NCBI RefSeq assembly: GCF_900168065.1
Contig: NZ_FUZZ01000002.1
Location: 620,001 to 684,000, forward strand
Direction: 5' to 3'
Length of the DNA stretch: 64,000 nt
DNA from: Chitinophaga ginsengisegetis
GTDB lineage: Bacteria > Bacteroidota > Bacteroidia > Chitinophagales > Chitinophagaceae
Below the pieces are notes generated by a model. The model was not told where the DNA came from. It saw only the letters and a list, made by a program, of their open reading frames with translations, and searched no databases. Every line of letters starts with the position of its first letter. The first letter of the stretch is position 1. Position numbers and translations under genes: made by a program. Below are positions 42,977 to 52,461 of the stretch, piece by piece.

Positions 42977-44185
42977 TTATTTATTCATGTGACGGATATA
43001 GGTATCCAGATCTTTATCACCGCGGCCGGAAAGGCATACCACTACTACATCATCTGTATTCAGGGGCAGGTCTTTCAGTTTAGCCAGGGCATGAGCCGAT
43101 TCCATAGCAGGAATAATTCCTTCCAGCAGGCTCAGTTCATAAGCCGCTGCGAGTGCCTCATCATCGGTAGCCGACAGAAATTGTGCGCGACCCGATTCAT
43201 ATAAATGAGCATGCATCGGTCCGATGCCGGGGTAATCGAGTCCTGCGGAAATGGAATGCGGTTCCACGATTTGTCCGTCGTTGGTTTGCATCAGTAATGT
43301 TTTACTCGCATGGATAATACCAATGGTACCCAGCTGCGTGGTAGCGGCGGAAAACCCGCTGTGTACGCCCTTTCCGCCAGCTTCTACGGCTACAAGTTTC
43401 ACTTCTTCCCTGTCAAGGTAGTGGAAGTAGGCGCCGGCTGCATTGCTGCCGCCACCGATACAGGCCAGTACATAGTCAGGATTTTCGCTGCCGGTTTTCT
43501 CCAGGAGCTGTTTTTTTATTTCTTCACTGATCACCGACTGGAAACGGGCCACCATATCAGGATATGGATGCGGCCCCGCAGCGGTACCTAAAATATAGTG
43601 GGTATTTACCGGGTTATTGATCCAGTCGCGGATTGCTTCGTTGGTAGCATCTTTCAACGTTTTGCTGCCGCTGGTGGCCGGTACTACGGTGGCTCCCAGC
43701 ATTTTCATACGGGCTACGTTGGGCGCCTGTCTTTCTATGTCGATGCTGCCCATATACACCACGCACTCCATGCCCATGAGTGCACACACGGTAGCTGTAG
43801 CCACACCATGCTGACCAGCGCCGGTTTCAGCGATGATGCGGCGTTTGCCCAGTCGTTGCGCCAGCAGGATCTGCCCGATAGTATTGTTTACTTTATGTGC
43901 GCCGGTATGATTCAGGTCTTCTCTCTTAAGATAAATTTTCGCTTTATATTTTTCAGACAACCGCTTGGCAAAATATAAAGGGGAAGGCCGTCCTACATAA
44001 TCCCGCAGCAGGGCTTCAAAGTCCTGCTGAAAAGTAGGATCGCTGAGGATGCTGAGGTATTGGGACTGTAATTCCTGTACGTTGGGATACAGCATCTCAG
44101 GGATGTATGCCCCACCAAATCTGCCATAATAGCCATTCTTATCCACCTGATACCTGGAGTTGCCGGTATTAATCGCAATATCCAT
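42977..44185 (-). CDS. trpB: Tryptophan synthase beta subunit
   Basis: A 402-residue PLP enzyme. The PLP Lys is in LNHTGAHKVNNTIGQ near residue 97. The phosphate loop is CIGGGSNAAG, and AETGAGQHGVATA is the usual substrate loop. It condenses indole with serine to form tryptophan. It lies between trpF and trpA. Confidence 0.95.
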   Translation of the reverse strand: MDIAINTGNSRYQVDKNGYYGRFGGAYIPEMLYPNVQELQSQYLSILSDPTFQQDFEALLRDYVGRPSPLYFAKRLSEKYKAKIYLKREDLNHTGAHKVNNTIGQILLAQRLGKRRIIAETGAGQHGVATATVCALMGMECVVYMGSIDIERQAPNVARMKMLGATVVPATSGSKTLKDATNEAIRDWINNPVNTHYILGTAAGPHPYPDMVARFQSVISEEIKKQLLEKTGSENPDYVLACIGGGSNAAGAYFHYLDREEVKLVAVEAGGKGVHSGFSAATTQLGTIGIIHASKTLLMQTNDGQIVEPHSISAGLDYPGIGPMHAHLYESGRAQFLSATDDEALAAAYELSLLEGIIPAMESAHALAKLKDLPLNTDDVVVVCLSGRGDKDLDTYIRHMNK

Positions 44186-44191
44186 GACCGT

Positions 44192-44827
44192 CTATTTTAT
44201 TATTGATGAATGAATTTGTTTCACAAATTGTTTTACCAGCGGGATGTTTTTCACACCCGGACTGTCTTCAAACTTACTGTTCACATCCGCAGCAAACAAC
44301 GCCGGCAACTGCATCTCCAATATTTCCGCTGCCTGATCTGCACTAATGCCCCCGCTTAAAAAGAAGGGATGATCAAAAGGATAAGCAGCCAGCAGCTCCC
44401 AGTTAAATCTTTCGCCGGTACCGCCATAGCCTTTTACGGACGCGGTATCGAAGAGGAAATAATCCGTTACCGGTATAAAAGGCGCTACTTCGGTTTGCCA
44501 GTTAACGTTGTCACCTATACGAAAAGCCTTTACCACCGGAATAAATGTGCGGACAGCAGCGCAAAACTCCGGCGTTTCATCGCCATGCAGTTGCACCAGG
44601 TCCAGTGCGTAATCGCTCACGGTACGCTGGATCTGCTCCAGCGGCGCATTTACAAACACCCCTGCTTTCTTGATGCGGGTGGTTTCCCGTACCGATCTTG
44701 CATCTATTTTGTTACCGGCAAAACGCGGGGATTTTTCGTAAAAAATAAACCCTGCGTAGTCAACGCTGTTATCTACCAGCGCCTGCAAGTCATTTATCCT
44801 GGTAATACCGCAAACTTTAATACGCAT
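44192..44827 (-). CDS. trpF: Phosphoribosylanthranilate isomerase
   Basis: A barrel of about 211 residues starting MRIKVCGITRINDLQAL, which contains the catalytic Cys7. LVQLHGDETPEFC and the C-terminal LSGGISADQAAEI carry the other expected elements. It isomerises PRA to CdRP. The ATG at 44827 is chosen because it matches the family start and falls 4 bp after the trpC stop; longer forms would overlap trpC. Confidence 0.93.
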   Translation of the reverse strand: MRIKVCGITRINDLQALVDNSVDYAGFIFYEKSPRFAGNKIDARSVRETTRIKKAGVFVNAPLEQIQRTVSDYALDLVQLHGDETPEFCAAVRTFIPVVKAFRIGDNVNWQTEVAPFIPVTDYFLFDTASVKGYGGTGERFNWELLAAYPFDHPFFLSGGISADQAAEILEMQLPALFAADVNSKFEDSPGVKNIPLVKQFVKQIHSSIIK

Positions 44828-44831
44828 AGTG

Positions 44832-45635
44832 TTATGATTTATGCTGCAGGTCGTTGAGTGTTTGCACAAAATTTTCAAAGGCACGTGCCGGATCTTCCTG
44901 TTTCATGAAATGCTCGCCTATCAGGAATCCCTGGAATCCGGCGGCTTTCAGCGTTACAATAGCCGCAGGATCGTTGATACCGCTTTCTGCCACTTTAACT
45001 TTATCGGCCGGAATTTTCGGGGCCAGTTCACAGGAGCGGTTAAAGTCTACCTGGAAAGTGATCAGGTCGCGGTTATTCACCCCTACCAGGTGAGTATGTT
45101 CAGTTACTTTTTCCAGTTGCGCTTCACTGTGTACTTCCAGCAACACTTCCAGTCCGAGGTTATGTGCAAAAGCTGCCAGGTGTGCTACCTGCGCGGCATC
45201 CAGGCATTCGGCGATGAGGAGTATTACATCCGCACCGATCGCCTTAGCTTCCAGTATCTGGTATTCATCTATCACAAAATCTTTCCGCAGAATCGGGATC
45301 TGGTTGAAGCTGCGCGCCTGTTGCAGGTCGTCGGATGAACCACCGAAATATTTTTCATCGGTGAGTACCGACAGCCCGGAAGCGCCATAACGGGTATACG
45401 CTGTGGTTACCTGTTGCACGGTAACATCACCATTGATCACTCCCTTTGAAGGAGAGCGGCGCTTGAATTCCGCAATGATACCCGTTTTTTCCGGTTGCTG
45501 CAGGAAATGGCGGAGCGACAAGGTTTCCCTCGGGAATGCCGGCGACTGCTCCAGGTCCTGTGCGCTGCGCTGCAGCTTGCGGGCAGCTACTTCGATGTGT
45601 TTATGAGCAACAATTTCTGCTAAAATATTCTTCAT
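44832..45635 (-). CDS. trpC: Indole-3-glycerol phosphate synthase
   Basis: A 267-residue barrel. The catalytic Lys is in GIIAEFKRRSPSKG near residue 58, followed by LRKDFVIDEYQI, ILLIAE, LLEVHSE, GVNNRDL and VAESGI. It closes the indole ring. Unlike enteric bacteria, TrpC and TrpF are separate proteins here. The gap to trpD is 15 bp. Confidence 0.94.
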   Translation of the reverse strand: MKNILAEIVAHKHIEVAARKLQRSAQDLEQSPAFPRETLSLRHFLQQPEKTGIIAEFKRRSPSKGVINGDVTVQQVTTAYTRYGASGLSVLTDEKYFGGSSDDLQQARSFNQIPILRKDFVIDEYQILEAKAIGADVILLIAECLDAAQVAHLAAFAHNLGLEVLLEVHSEAQLEKVTEHTHLVGVNNRDLITFQVDFNRSCELAPKIPADKVKVAESGINDPAAIVTLKAAGFQGFLIGEHFMKQEDPARAFENFVQTLNDLQHKS

Positions 45636-45650
45636 GATAAACTATCTGTA

Positions 45651-46646
45651 CTACGACTGCAAAGCAATCAGTTTTTTGAACGCATTATGTGCACTGCCCG
45701 ACTCCAGGGATTCTACCGCGGCGGCGAAGCAATCTTCATACGAATTATATTTTCCGAGGCTGTACAAACCCATTGCTGCGTTGGCAAAAACAACGGAGTT
45801 CTGTGCCCAGGTACCTTCTCCTTTCAAAATCTTCATAAAGATCTTTGCGGCTTCTTCAGTAGAGTTACCGCCGTAAATATCTTCCTGGTGAACTTTACGT
45901 TTGCCCAGCTGTTCCGGGGTCCAGTCCTGTTCACCTTTGTTGGTGATCACTTTAGTATCTGCTGTGAGGGATATTTCATCATATCCGTCGAGGCTGTGAA
46001 CAATCACAAACTGCTTATCTGTTTGCTGGAACAGGTAGTTGTATACCCGCGCCATTTCCAGGCTGTACACACCGATCAGCTGATGTTTGGCCAGCGCCGG
46101 ATTCACCAGGGGGCCGAGCATGTTAAAGAACGTACGGATACCCAGCTGGCGACGGATACCTGCTACATGTTTCAACGCCGGGTGGAACAGGGGTGCGTGG
46201 AGGAAACAGATACCCGAATCTTCCAGCTCTGTTCTCAGTTTGCCATCGTCGTTCTTGAATTTATACCCCACCAGCTCCATTACATTGGAGGCGCCGCTTA
46301 CAGAAGATACGCCATAGTTGCCATGCTTGGCTACTTTGGCGCCTGCGCCGGCTACCACAAAGCACGACAAGGTAGAAATATTAAAAGTATTTTTTGCATC
46401 CCCGCCAGTACCAACGATATCCAGTACATCGTAACCGTTGAGATTAACCGGTACACAGAGTTCCAGCAAGGCATCACGGAAGCCCAGTAACTCATCGATG
46501 GTGATGCTGCGCATCAGATATACGGTCATGAAAGCAGCCAGTTCGCTTTCATTGAACATGCCTTTGGAAATGCTGATCAGGATGTCTTTGGCAGCTTCGC
46601 GGCTGAAAGTTTTATGTTCAAAAAGGTAGTTAAGAATCTTTTTCAT
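45651..46646 (-). CDS. trpD: Anthranilate phosphoribosyltransferase
   Basis: A 331-residue enzyme. The PRPP-binding motif is DIVGTGGDAKNTFNIST near residue 77, with the anthranilate-binding KHGNYGVSSVSGASN near 107. A further conserved motif is FFNMLGPLVNPA. It forms phosphoribosylanthranilate. It lies 60 bp after trpG, the longest gap inside the trp genes. Confidence 0.94.
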   Translation of the reverse strand: MKKILNYLFEHKTFSREAAKDILISISKGMFNESELAAFMTVYLMRSITIDELLGFRDALLELCVPVNLNGYDVLDIVGTGGDAKNTFNISTLSCFVVAGAGAKVAKHGNYGVSSVSGASNVMELVGYKFKNDDGKLRTELEDSGICFLHAPLFHPALKHVAGIRRQLGIRTFFNMLGPLVNPALAKHQLIGVYSLEMARVYNYLFQQTDKQFVIVHSLDGYDEISLTADTKVITNKGEQDWTPEQLGKRKVHQEDIYGGNSTEEAAKIFMKILKGEGTWAQNSVVFANAAMGLYSLGKYNSYEDCFAAAVESLESGSAHNAFKKLIALQS

Positions 46647-46706
46647 TTTTGGAAGAATTTTGCTGATTGGGTGTTCGATAATGTTAAAACGGGCGTCCTG
46701 TTGTTC

Positions 46707-47276
46707 TTACAGGCTTAACCAGTTTCTTACAATCTTTTCTCCCTGCGGGGTAAGCACACTTTCCGGGTGAAACTGTACGCCACTCACATCATACTTGTTA
46801 TGTTGTACCGCCATGATAAAACCATCTTCATCTTTGGCGGTGATCACCAGTTCCGCAGGCAGGGTAGATTCGTCGATTACCCAGGAGTGGTAACGGCCAG
46901 CGAGTATTTGTCGTGGTAAACCGTTAAACAGCCGTCCATCTTCTTTAATAATATTCACATTGGTAGCTACGCCGTGGTATACTTCTTTCAGGTTGGTAAG
47001 AGAAGCGCCAAAAGCCTGTCCTATGGCCTGCTGACCTAAACATACCCCAAAAATGGATTTGGTGGGTGCATATTCTTTGATCAGCGGCAGTAACAATCCA
47101 GCTTCTTCCGGAATACCGGGGCCGGGCGATAAAATGATTTTATCGTAGTCGTTTACTTTTTCCAGTGGAATTTCATCATTGCGTACCACGGTTACTTTAC
47201 CGTTGATGATTTTTTCCACGAGATGAACGAGGTTATATGTAAATGAATCGTAGTTATCGAAAACGAGGATGTTCAT
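46707..47276 (-). CDS. trpG: Anthranilate synthase component II (glutamine amidotransferase)
   Basis: A 189-residue class I amidotransferase. The N-terminal motif is FDNYDSFTYNLVH, the nucleophile Cys is in IFGVCLGQQAIG near residue 79, and the His-x-Glu pair is in VQFHPESVLTP. It supplies ammonia to TrpE. The gap to trpE is 1 bp. It could also serve a p-aminobenzoate synthase. Confidence 0.93.
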   Translation of the reverse strand: MNILVFDNYDSFTYNLVHLVEKIINGKVTVVRNDEIPLEKVNDYDKIILSPGPGIPEEAGLLLPLIKEYAPTKSIFGVCLGQQAIGQAFGASLTNLKEVYHGVATNVNIIKEDGRLFNGLPRQILAGRYHSWVIDESTLPAELVITAKDEDGFIMAVQHNKYDVSGVQFHPESVLTPQGEKIVRNWLSL

Positions 47277-47277
47277 A

Positions 47278-48690
47278 CTAAATTTTTTGTGCCAGCAGAA
47301 TGGCTTGTTTTAACGCATTGAGTTTGTTGTTCACTTCCTCCAGTTCCGAAGAAGCTACCGATTTGGCTACCACACCGGCGCCGGCCTGATAGTACAGGGT
47401 ATTCATTTTACTGAGTATGGAGCGGATCATGATGGCGTGGTTGAAGTTGCCGTTGAAACCAACAGCGCCGATGCAACCGCCGTAGAAGCCACGCGCAGTG
47501 GGTTCATACTGATCAATGATTTCCATAGCGCGGTATTTTGGTGCGCCGGACAGCGTACCTGCCGGGAAGGAGGAAGCCAGGAGGGTGAAGGGATTCAGCT
47601 TTGGATCTACCTTTCCGGTTACTTCGCTTACCAGGTGAATTACGTGGGAATAGAAATGTACCTGTCTGTAAGAAGCTACTTCCACTTCTGTGGCATTTCT
47701 GCTGAGGTCATTTCTTGCCAGGTCCACCAGCATCACGTGTTCCGCGTTTTCCTTCGGATCTTCCAGCAGTTTATTCGCCAGCAGTTTATCCTGTTCATCA
47801 TCCCCGGTACGGCGGAAAGTACCAGCAATGGGGTGAATAGTGGCTTTGCCATCTGTAATCACGATCTGTGCTTCCGGTGAGGAACCCATTAATTTGTAAT
47901 CGCCGTAATCGAAGAAGAAGAGATAAGGAGAGGGGTTGATGGAGCGGAGGGCGCGGTAAACGTTGAATTCGTCGCCTTTGAAGGATTGCTGGAAAGCTCT
48001 GGAAAGTACTACCTGGAAAACGTCTCCGCGGAAGCAGTGTTGTTTGCCTTGTTCTACCATCTGCATATATTCCGCGTCCGTCATATTGCTTTCCTCTTCT
48101 CCGGTAGTGGCAAACGGATACCCGGGGGAATCTTTGTGCCGGATAAGCGACTCCAGTAGTTCAAACTCACTGTCGATGCCCTCTACCTGGTTTTCACAAA
48201 GATAAAGTTCATCTTTAAAGTGATTGATCGCTATTACATATTGATAGTAGCGGTAACGCATCAGCGGGATGGTGTTACCAGCCTGTTGTTTCTTCTTATT
48301 AAATTCAATGGTTTCAAAGAACTGTACGGCATCAAAAGTAGTATAGCCGAAAAGGCTCTGCGCCATTGGTACCGGGTGTTTGCCGGTGAAAGAATAGTTG
48401 CCCAGAAACTTCTCCATTTCATCCAGTACCTGCTGCTTATTCTTCAGCTCTTTCTTTTCCACAGGCAGGTTCGGATATTTAAACTCGAAGTGCGACGTGG
48501 AAGTTACTTCGATACCTGCAATAGGCTTCACACAAATAAAGGAATAACTGTTGTCGCTGGCCCTGTAGTCAGTGCTTTCAAGGAGGATAGAACCCGGGAA
48601 TTTATCGCGCAGCCGCAGATATATTCCCACTGGCGTGAAAATGTCTGCCAGCATCTGTTTGGATCTCGTTTTTACTTGGATGGTACGCAT
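47278..48690 (-). CDS. trpE: Anthranilate synthase component I
   Basis: A 470-residue chorismate-binding enzyme. The N-terminal tryptophan feedback motif is SILLESTDYR near residue 35. The catalytic C-terminal half has GDVFQVVLSRAF, IAGTFRRTGDDEQ and FPAGTLSGAPKYRAMEII. It makes anthranilate from chorismate. Presence of the LLES motif suggests end-product inhibition. It is the first structural gene behind the trp attenuator. Confidence 0.95.
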   Translation of the reverse strand: MRTIQVKTRSKQMLADIFTPVGIYLRLRDKFPGSILLESTDYRASDNSYSFICVKPIAGIEVTSTSHFEFKYPNLPVEKKELKNKQQVLDEMEKFLGNYSFTGKHPVPMAQSLFGYTTFDAVQFFETIEFNKKKQQAGNTIPLMRYRYYQYVIAINHFKDELYLCENQVEGIDSEFELLESLIRHKDSPGYPFATTGEEESNMTDAEYMQMVEQGKQHCFRGDVFQVVLSRAFQQSFKGDEFNVYRALRSINPSPYLFFFDYGDYKLMGSSPEAQIVITDGKATIHPIAGTFRRTGDDEQDKLLANKLLEDPKENAEHVMLVDLARNDLSRNATEVEVASYRQVHFYSHVIHLVSEVTGKVDPKLNPFTLLASSFPAGTLSGAPKYRAMEIIDQYEPTARGFYGGCIGAVGFNGNFNHAIMIRSILSKMNTLYYQAGAGVVAKSVASSELEEVNNKLNALKQAILLAQKI

Positions 48691-48737
48691 GATGTATTGG
48701 GTGAAGTATTTGTTTTATTTGAAAAAGGGAAGGGCTG

Positions 48738-48775
48738 AAAAAGCGGAAGGCCCGCTGTGTAACAGCGGGCCTTCC
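48738..48775 (-). terminator. trp attenuator terminator
   Basis: A perfect GC-rich stem (48745-48757 with 48763-48775, extendable by one pair at 48758/48762) has a tiny loop. On the minus strand it is followed by GCTTTTT. It lies between the trpL leader ORF and trpE. An 11-nt segment of its top (48755-48765) can instead pair with 48803-48813 (10 of 11 positions), forming an antiterminator. Confidence 0.85.
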
Positions 48776-48814
48776 AAATATATTTCTAAACGAAACATGG
48801 CACTGTAACACAGA

Positions 48815-48868
48815 TCAGGAATTGATTCCGTGCCACCACCAATGTTTGTTTGTAATGATATTTTGCAT
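48815..48868 (-). CDS. trpL: trp leader peptide (three tandem Trp codons)
   Basis: A 17-codon ORF read on the minus strand as MQNIITNKHWWWHGINS, ATG at 48868 and TGA at 48817-48815. Codons 10-12 (48841-48833) are consecutive TGG. It lies just after a promoter and upstream of a terminator in front of trpE, the arrangement of ribosome-mediated attenuation. The stretch 48830-48834, overlapping the last Trp codon, can pair with 48799-48803. A ribosome stalled on uncharged Trp codons would block that pairing and free 48803-48813 for the antiterminator. The peptide is not expected to have a function of its own. Confidence 0.88.
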   Translation of the reverse strand: MQNIITNKHWWWHGINS

Positions 48869-48876
48869 AGCGAGAA

Positions 48877-48908
48877 CAAAAATGAAACATTTTTTTAGAA
48901 AATGCAAA
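48877..48908 (-). promoter_or_regulatory. trp operon promoter
   Basis: On the minus strand TTTG (48908-48905), 20 nt, then CATTTTTG (48884-48877), a 7-of-8 match to TAnnTTTG. The expected transcription start (near 48871) is only a few nt before the trpL ATG at 48868, so the leader mRNA would be almost leaderless. It starts 29 nt beyond the hisB stop. Confidence 0.6.
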
Positions 48909-48936
48909 TTTTTTTTGTGGTGGCATCTTCGCTGTC

Positions 48937-50073
48937 CTACAATACCCCTTTGGTAGAAGGCAGCTGCATATTGGCCGGATTCCGCTTTACCGCCATTTTG
49001 ATGGACTTGGCAAAGGTTTTAAAGATAGCTTCTATCTTATGATGCTCATTTTCACCTTCTGCCTTAATGTTCAGGTTTGCTTTGGCGCCATCTGAGAAGG
49101 ATTTGAAGAAATGATAGAACATCTCGGTTGGCATCTCCCCTATCTTTTCCCTTTTAAACTCCGCATCCCATACCAGCCAGTTACGACCGCCAAAGTCAAT
49201 ACCCACCTGGGCCAGGCAATCATCCATCGGCAGGCAGAAACCGTATCTTTCGATACCACGTTTATCACCCAAACCTTTGGCAATGGCTTCTCCCAGTGCA
49301 ATACCGGTATCTTCTATGGTGTGGTGCTCATCGATATGCAGGTCGCCTTTAGCCGTAATCTTCAGGTCTATAGCGCCATGACGGGCAATCTGGTCGAGCA
49401 TATGATCAAAGAAACCCAACCCGGTATGAATATCCGCTTTACCGGTACCATCCAGGTTCAGTTCTATATTGATATCTGTTTCATTGGTTTTACGTACATG
49501 CGTTACCGTTCTTAATCCCAGCTTCAGGAACTCATAGATCCGGTTCCAGTCGGTGGTTTCAAGGGCAATCACGGATTGCAGGGCGGCCGTGTTATCGCTG
49601 ATTTCTGCGCTGCCCAAACCGGAGCCTTCATTGATCCAGATAGCTTTTGCGCCCAGGTTCTTTGCCAGTTCCACATCGGTGATACGATCGCCGATCACGA
49701 AAGAGTTGGCCAGATCATAGCTGCCATCCAGGTATTTAGTGAGCATACCGGTGCGGGGCTTGCGGGTAGGCGCATTATCAGCCGGAAAAGAGCGGTCAAT
49801 AAACACCTCATCAAACTTGATCCCTTCGTTCTCAAGCGCTTTCATGATCATGTTCTGCGCAGGCCAGAAGGTATCTTCCGGGAAAGAGGCAGTGCCCAAA
49901 CCATCCTGGTTGGTAACCATTGCCAGCTCATAGTCCAGCTCAGCGGCGATCCGCGCCATATTCACAAATACTTTGGGATAAAACTCTATTTTGTCCAGGC
50001 TATCGATCTGGTAAGTTGGCGGCACTTCCTTAATCAGGGTACCATCGCGGTCTATAAAGAGCACTCGTTTCAT
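48937..50073 (-). CDS. hisB: Bifunctional histidinol-phosphatase/imidazoleglycerol-phosphate dehydratase
   Basis: A 378-residue fusion. The N-terminal HAD phosphatase (1 to about 165) has FIDRDGTLIKEVPP and GDRITDVELAKNLG. The C-terminal IGPD (about 190-378) has the metal motifs LGFFDHMLDQIARHG and DEHHTIEDTGIALGEA. It performs steps 6 and 8. It overlaps hisC by 4 bp and is the last his gene before the trp block. Confidence 0.94.
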   Translation of the reverse strand: MKRVLFIDRDGTLIKEVPPTYQIDSLDKIEFYPKVFVNMARIAAELDYELAMVTNQDGLGTASFPEDTFWPAQNMIMKALENEGIKFDEVFIDRSFPADNAPTRKPRTGMLTKYLDGSYDLANSFVIGDRITDVELAKNLGAKAIWINEGSGLGSAEISDNTAALQSVIALETTDWNRIYEFLKLGLRTVTHVRKTNETDINIELNLDGTGKADIHTGLGFFDHMLDQIARHGAIDLKITAKGDLHIDEHHTIEDTGIALGEAIAKGLGDKRGIERYGFCLPMDDCLAQVGIDFGGRNWLVWDAEFKREKIGEMPTEMFYHFFKSFSDGAKANLNIKAEGENEHHKIEAIFKTFAKSIKMAVKRNPANMQLPSTKGVL

Positions 50074-51143
50074 GCAGATGCTGTTGTGGCTGTTTTCAGG
50101 TTAAAAGATTTCAATACTTCCAGCAGGCGCAGGTTCTCAGCCGGCGTGCCTATGGTGATCCGCAGGCAACCCATACACAGCTCTACTTTGGAACGGTCAC
50201 GTACTACAATTCCCTGTTCAATAAGGTAGTTGTAGATGCCTTTCGCATCGGTGGTTTTCACCAGGATAAAGCTGGCGTCGCTGGGATAAATGTGCAGTAC
50301 TTCCGGCAGCTGAAGCAGCGCGCCGGAGAGCAGGTCGCGTTCTATCACTATTTCACGGATCCATTCATTTACCTGGCTTACGTTTTCCAATGCCTGGAGC
50401 GCCAGCTCATTGGTGGCCTGGCTGATATTATACGGAGGTTTCACCTTGTTAAAGGTGTTCACAATATCTTCACTGGCAAAAGCCATCCCGATACGGAGTC
50501 CGGCCAGTCCCCATGCCTTCGACAGCGTTTGCATCACCACGAGGTTGGGATATTCGGTGAGTTCCTGTATAAAGGTTTTCTGACGGGAGAAATTGATATA
50601 AGCTTCATCTATCACTACAATACCATCAAAATTATTCAACAGCAGTTCAATATCCGAACGGTTAATAGAATTACCGGTAGGGTTATTGGGAGAACAGATG
50701 AAGATGAGCTTTGTATTGGCATCTATGGCCTGTTGCAGCGCGGGAATGTCCAGCTGGAAATCTTCTGTCAGCGTTACCTTGCGGATAACAGCATCGTTGA
50801 TGTGCGCGCTTACTTCATACATGCCATAGGTAGGCGGACAAAGAATTACATTATCCACACCCGGATTTACGAATGAGCGGTAAAGCACGTCTATGGCTTC
50901 GTCGCTGCCGTGACCAATAAAAATATTCTGCGGGGGCACGCCTTTGATATCGGCAATTTTGTATTTGAGCTGCCATTGCATCGGATCAGGATAGCGGTTA
51001 TAATTCACCGGCAACGGAGATCCGAAATTATTCTCATTCGCATCCAGGAAAATGGATGCTTCTCCTTTGAACTCATCTCTGGCAGTAGAATAAGGCACCA
51101 GTTTTTTTATGTTTTCCCTTACCAGGGTATCGAGATTAAACAT
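50070..51143 (-). CDS. hisC: Histidinol-phosphate aminotransferase
   Basis: A 357-residue class I/II aminotransferase. The PLP Lys is in TLSKAWGLAGLRIG near residue 213, with SPNNPTGN and DEAYINFSRQ as the conserved cofactor-side motifs. It makes histidinol phosphate. It lies 10 bp after hisD and overlaps hisB by 4 bp. Confidence 0.93.
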   Translation of the reverse strand: MFNLDTLVRENIKKLVPYSTARDEFKGEASIFLDANENNFGSPLPVNYNRYPDPMQWQLKYKIADIKGVPPQNIFIGHGSDEAIDVLYRSFVNPGVDNVILCPPTYGMYEVSAHINDAVIRKVTLTEDFQLDIPALQQAIDANTKLIFICSPNNPTGNSINRSDIELLLNNFDGIVVIDEAYINFSRQKTFIQELTEYPNLVVMQTLSKAWGLAGLRIGMAFASEDIVNTFNKVKPPYNISQATNELALQALENVSQVNEWIREIVIERDLLSGALLQLPEVLHIYPSDASFILVKTTDAKGIYNYLIEQGIVVRDRSKVELCMGCLRITIGTPAENLRLLEVLKSFNLKTATTASA

Positions 51144-51153
51144 ATCGCATTAA

Positions 51154-52446
51154 TTAATCTGTTATTAGTGAGCCGGTGTATTCCAGCTGTTTTAATCTTA
51201 CGGTAACGGCGTTTTTATGCGCCTCCAGTCCCTCTGCCGCTGCCATTGCTTCTATGGTAGAACCAATATTCTGCAGCCCTTCGGGAGATATCTGCTGAAA
51301 AGTAATCTTTTTTACGAAGCTATCCAGCGAAACACCGCTATAAGCCCTGGCATAGCCATTCGTAGGCAGCGTGTGATTGGTGCCGGAAGCATAGTCGCCG
51401 GCGCTTTCCGGGGTGTAGTTGCCCATGAAAACGGACCCGGCATCTGTTACTTTATCTGCCAGGTTCTCTGCACCTTCACAGGCCAGGATCAGGTGTTCCG
51501 GTGCATAGATGTTCAGCAGATCAATGGCAGTATCCATATCCTTTACCAGGATCATCTTGCTGTTTTCCAGTGCTGCGGTGGCAATGCCTTTGCGGGGAAG
51601 TGCATCCAGCTGGGTGTTCAGGGCATTGGTCACGTTAGTGAGTACTTTCTCACTCGTGGTTACCAATACTACCTGGCTGTCGGGGCCATGCTCTGCCTGC
51701 GACAGTAAGTCGGCCGCCACAAAAGCCGGCACACAGCTATCATCCGCCAGCACAGCCACTTCAGAAGGACCAGCCGGCATATCGATGGCTACGCCGCTTT
51801 TATTTACCAGTTGTTTTGCACAGGTAACATACTGGTTGCCCGGACCAAAGATTTTATATACCTGCGGCACGCTTTCCGTACCGTAAGCCATAGCGCCAAT
51901 GGCCTGTACACCACCGATAGTAAATACTTTCTCAATCCCTGTCAGTTGCGCGGTGTACAATATCGCCGGATGCAGGGAAGGCGTGCAAAGCACTATCTCC
52001 TTACAACCAGCTATCATGGCTGGTATTCCCAGCATCAGGATAGTGGAAAACAGCGGTGCGGAGCCCCCGGGGATATATAAGCCTACCTTTTGTATGGCTA
52101 CTGATTTACGCCAGCATTGTACGCCGGGCATGGTTTCAATTACCTGTACCTTTTCCTGCTGTGCGCGGTGAAAGGTTGTAATATTTTTTGCGGCCTGCTG
52201 GATAGCCGCTTTCAGTGCGGGTTCCAGGGTAGCTTCTGCAGCTGCAAAAGCGGCGGATGGTACCTGTAAATTGTCCAGCGTTACTTTATCAAATTCAGCT
52301 GCAAATTTTCTGACAGCAGCGTCTCCGCCGGTACGTACTTCCTGGAGGATATCGTTCACTTTCTTTTCGAGCGTGGAAGTATCCATTACAGGTCTTTGCA
52401 GCAGCGTATTCCAGGAATTTTTATCGGGAAATCTGGTTATTTGCAT
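51154..52446 (-). CDS. hisD: Histidinol dehydrogenase
   Basis: A 430-residue zinc enzyme with the conserved segments YIPGGSAPLFST, GPSEVAVLADDSC, DLLSQAEHGPDSQ, and APEHL followed by GNYTPESAGDYASGTNH. It catalyses the last two oxidations to histidine. It lies 15 bp after hisG. Confidence 0.95.
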   Translation of the reverse strand: MQITRFPDKNSWNTLLQRPVMDTSTLEKKVNDILQEVRTGGDAAVRKFAAEFDKVTLDNLQVPSAAFAAAEATLEPALKAAIQQAAKNITTFHRAQQEKVQVIETMPGVQCWRKSVAIQKVGLYIPGGSAPLFSTILMLGIPAMIAGCKEIVLCTPSLHPAILYTAQLTGIEKVFTIGGVQAIGAMAYGTESVPQVYKIFGPGNQYVTCAKQLVNKSGVAIDMPAGPSEVAVLADDSCVPAFVAADLLSQAEHGPDSQVVLVTTSEKVLTNVTNALNTQLDALPRKGIATAALENSKMILVKDMDTAIDLLNIYAPEHLILACEGAENLADKVTDAGSVFMGNYTPESAGDYASGTNHTLPTNGYARAYSGVSLDSFVKKITFQQISPEGLQNIGSTIEAMAAAEGLEAHKNAVTVRLKQLEYTGSLITD

Positions 52447-52461
52447 CGTTTACTCAGTTTA

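Noticed and set aside
45687..46490. A 267-codon open frame on the plus strand
   Set aside because: Antisense to trpD, which is unambiguous.
48602..48811. A 69-codon minus-strand frame through the trp attenuator
   Set aside because: It runs across the terminator hairpin and into trpE in another frame, with no domain and no signal; the 17-codon trpL is the better explanation of this region.
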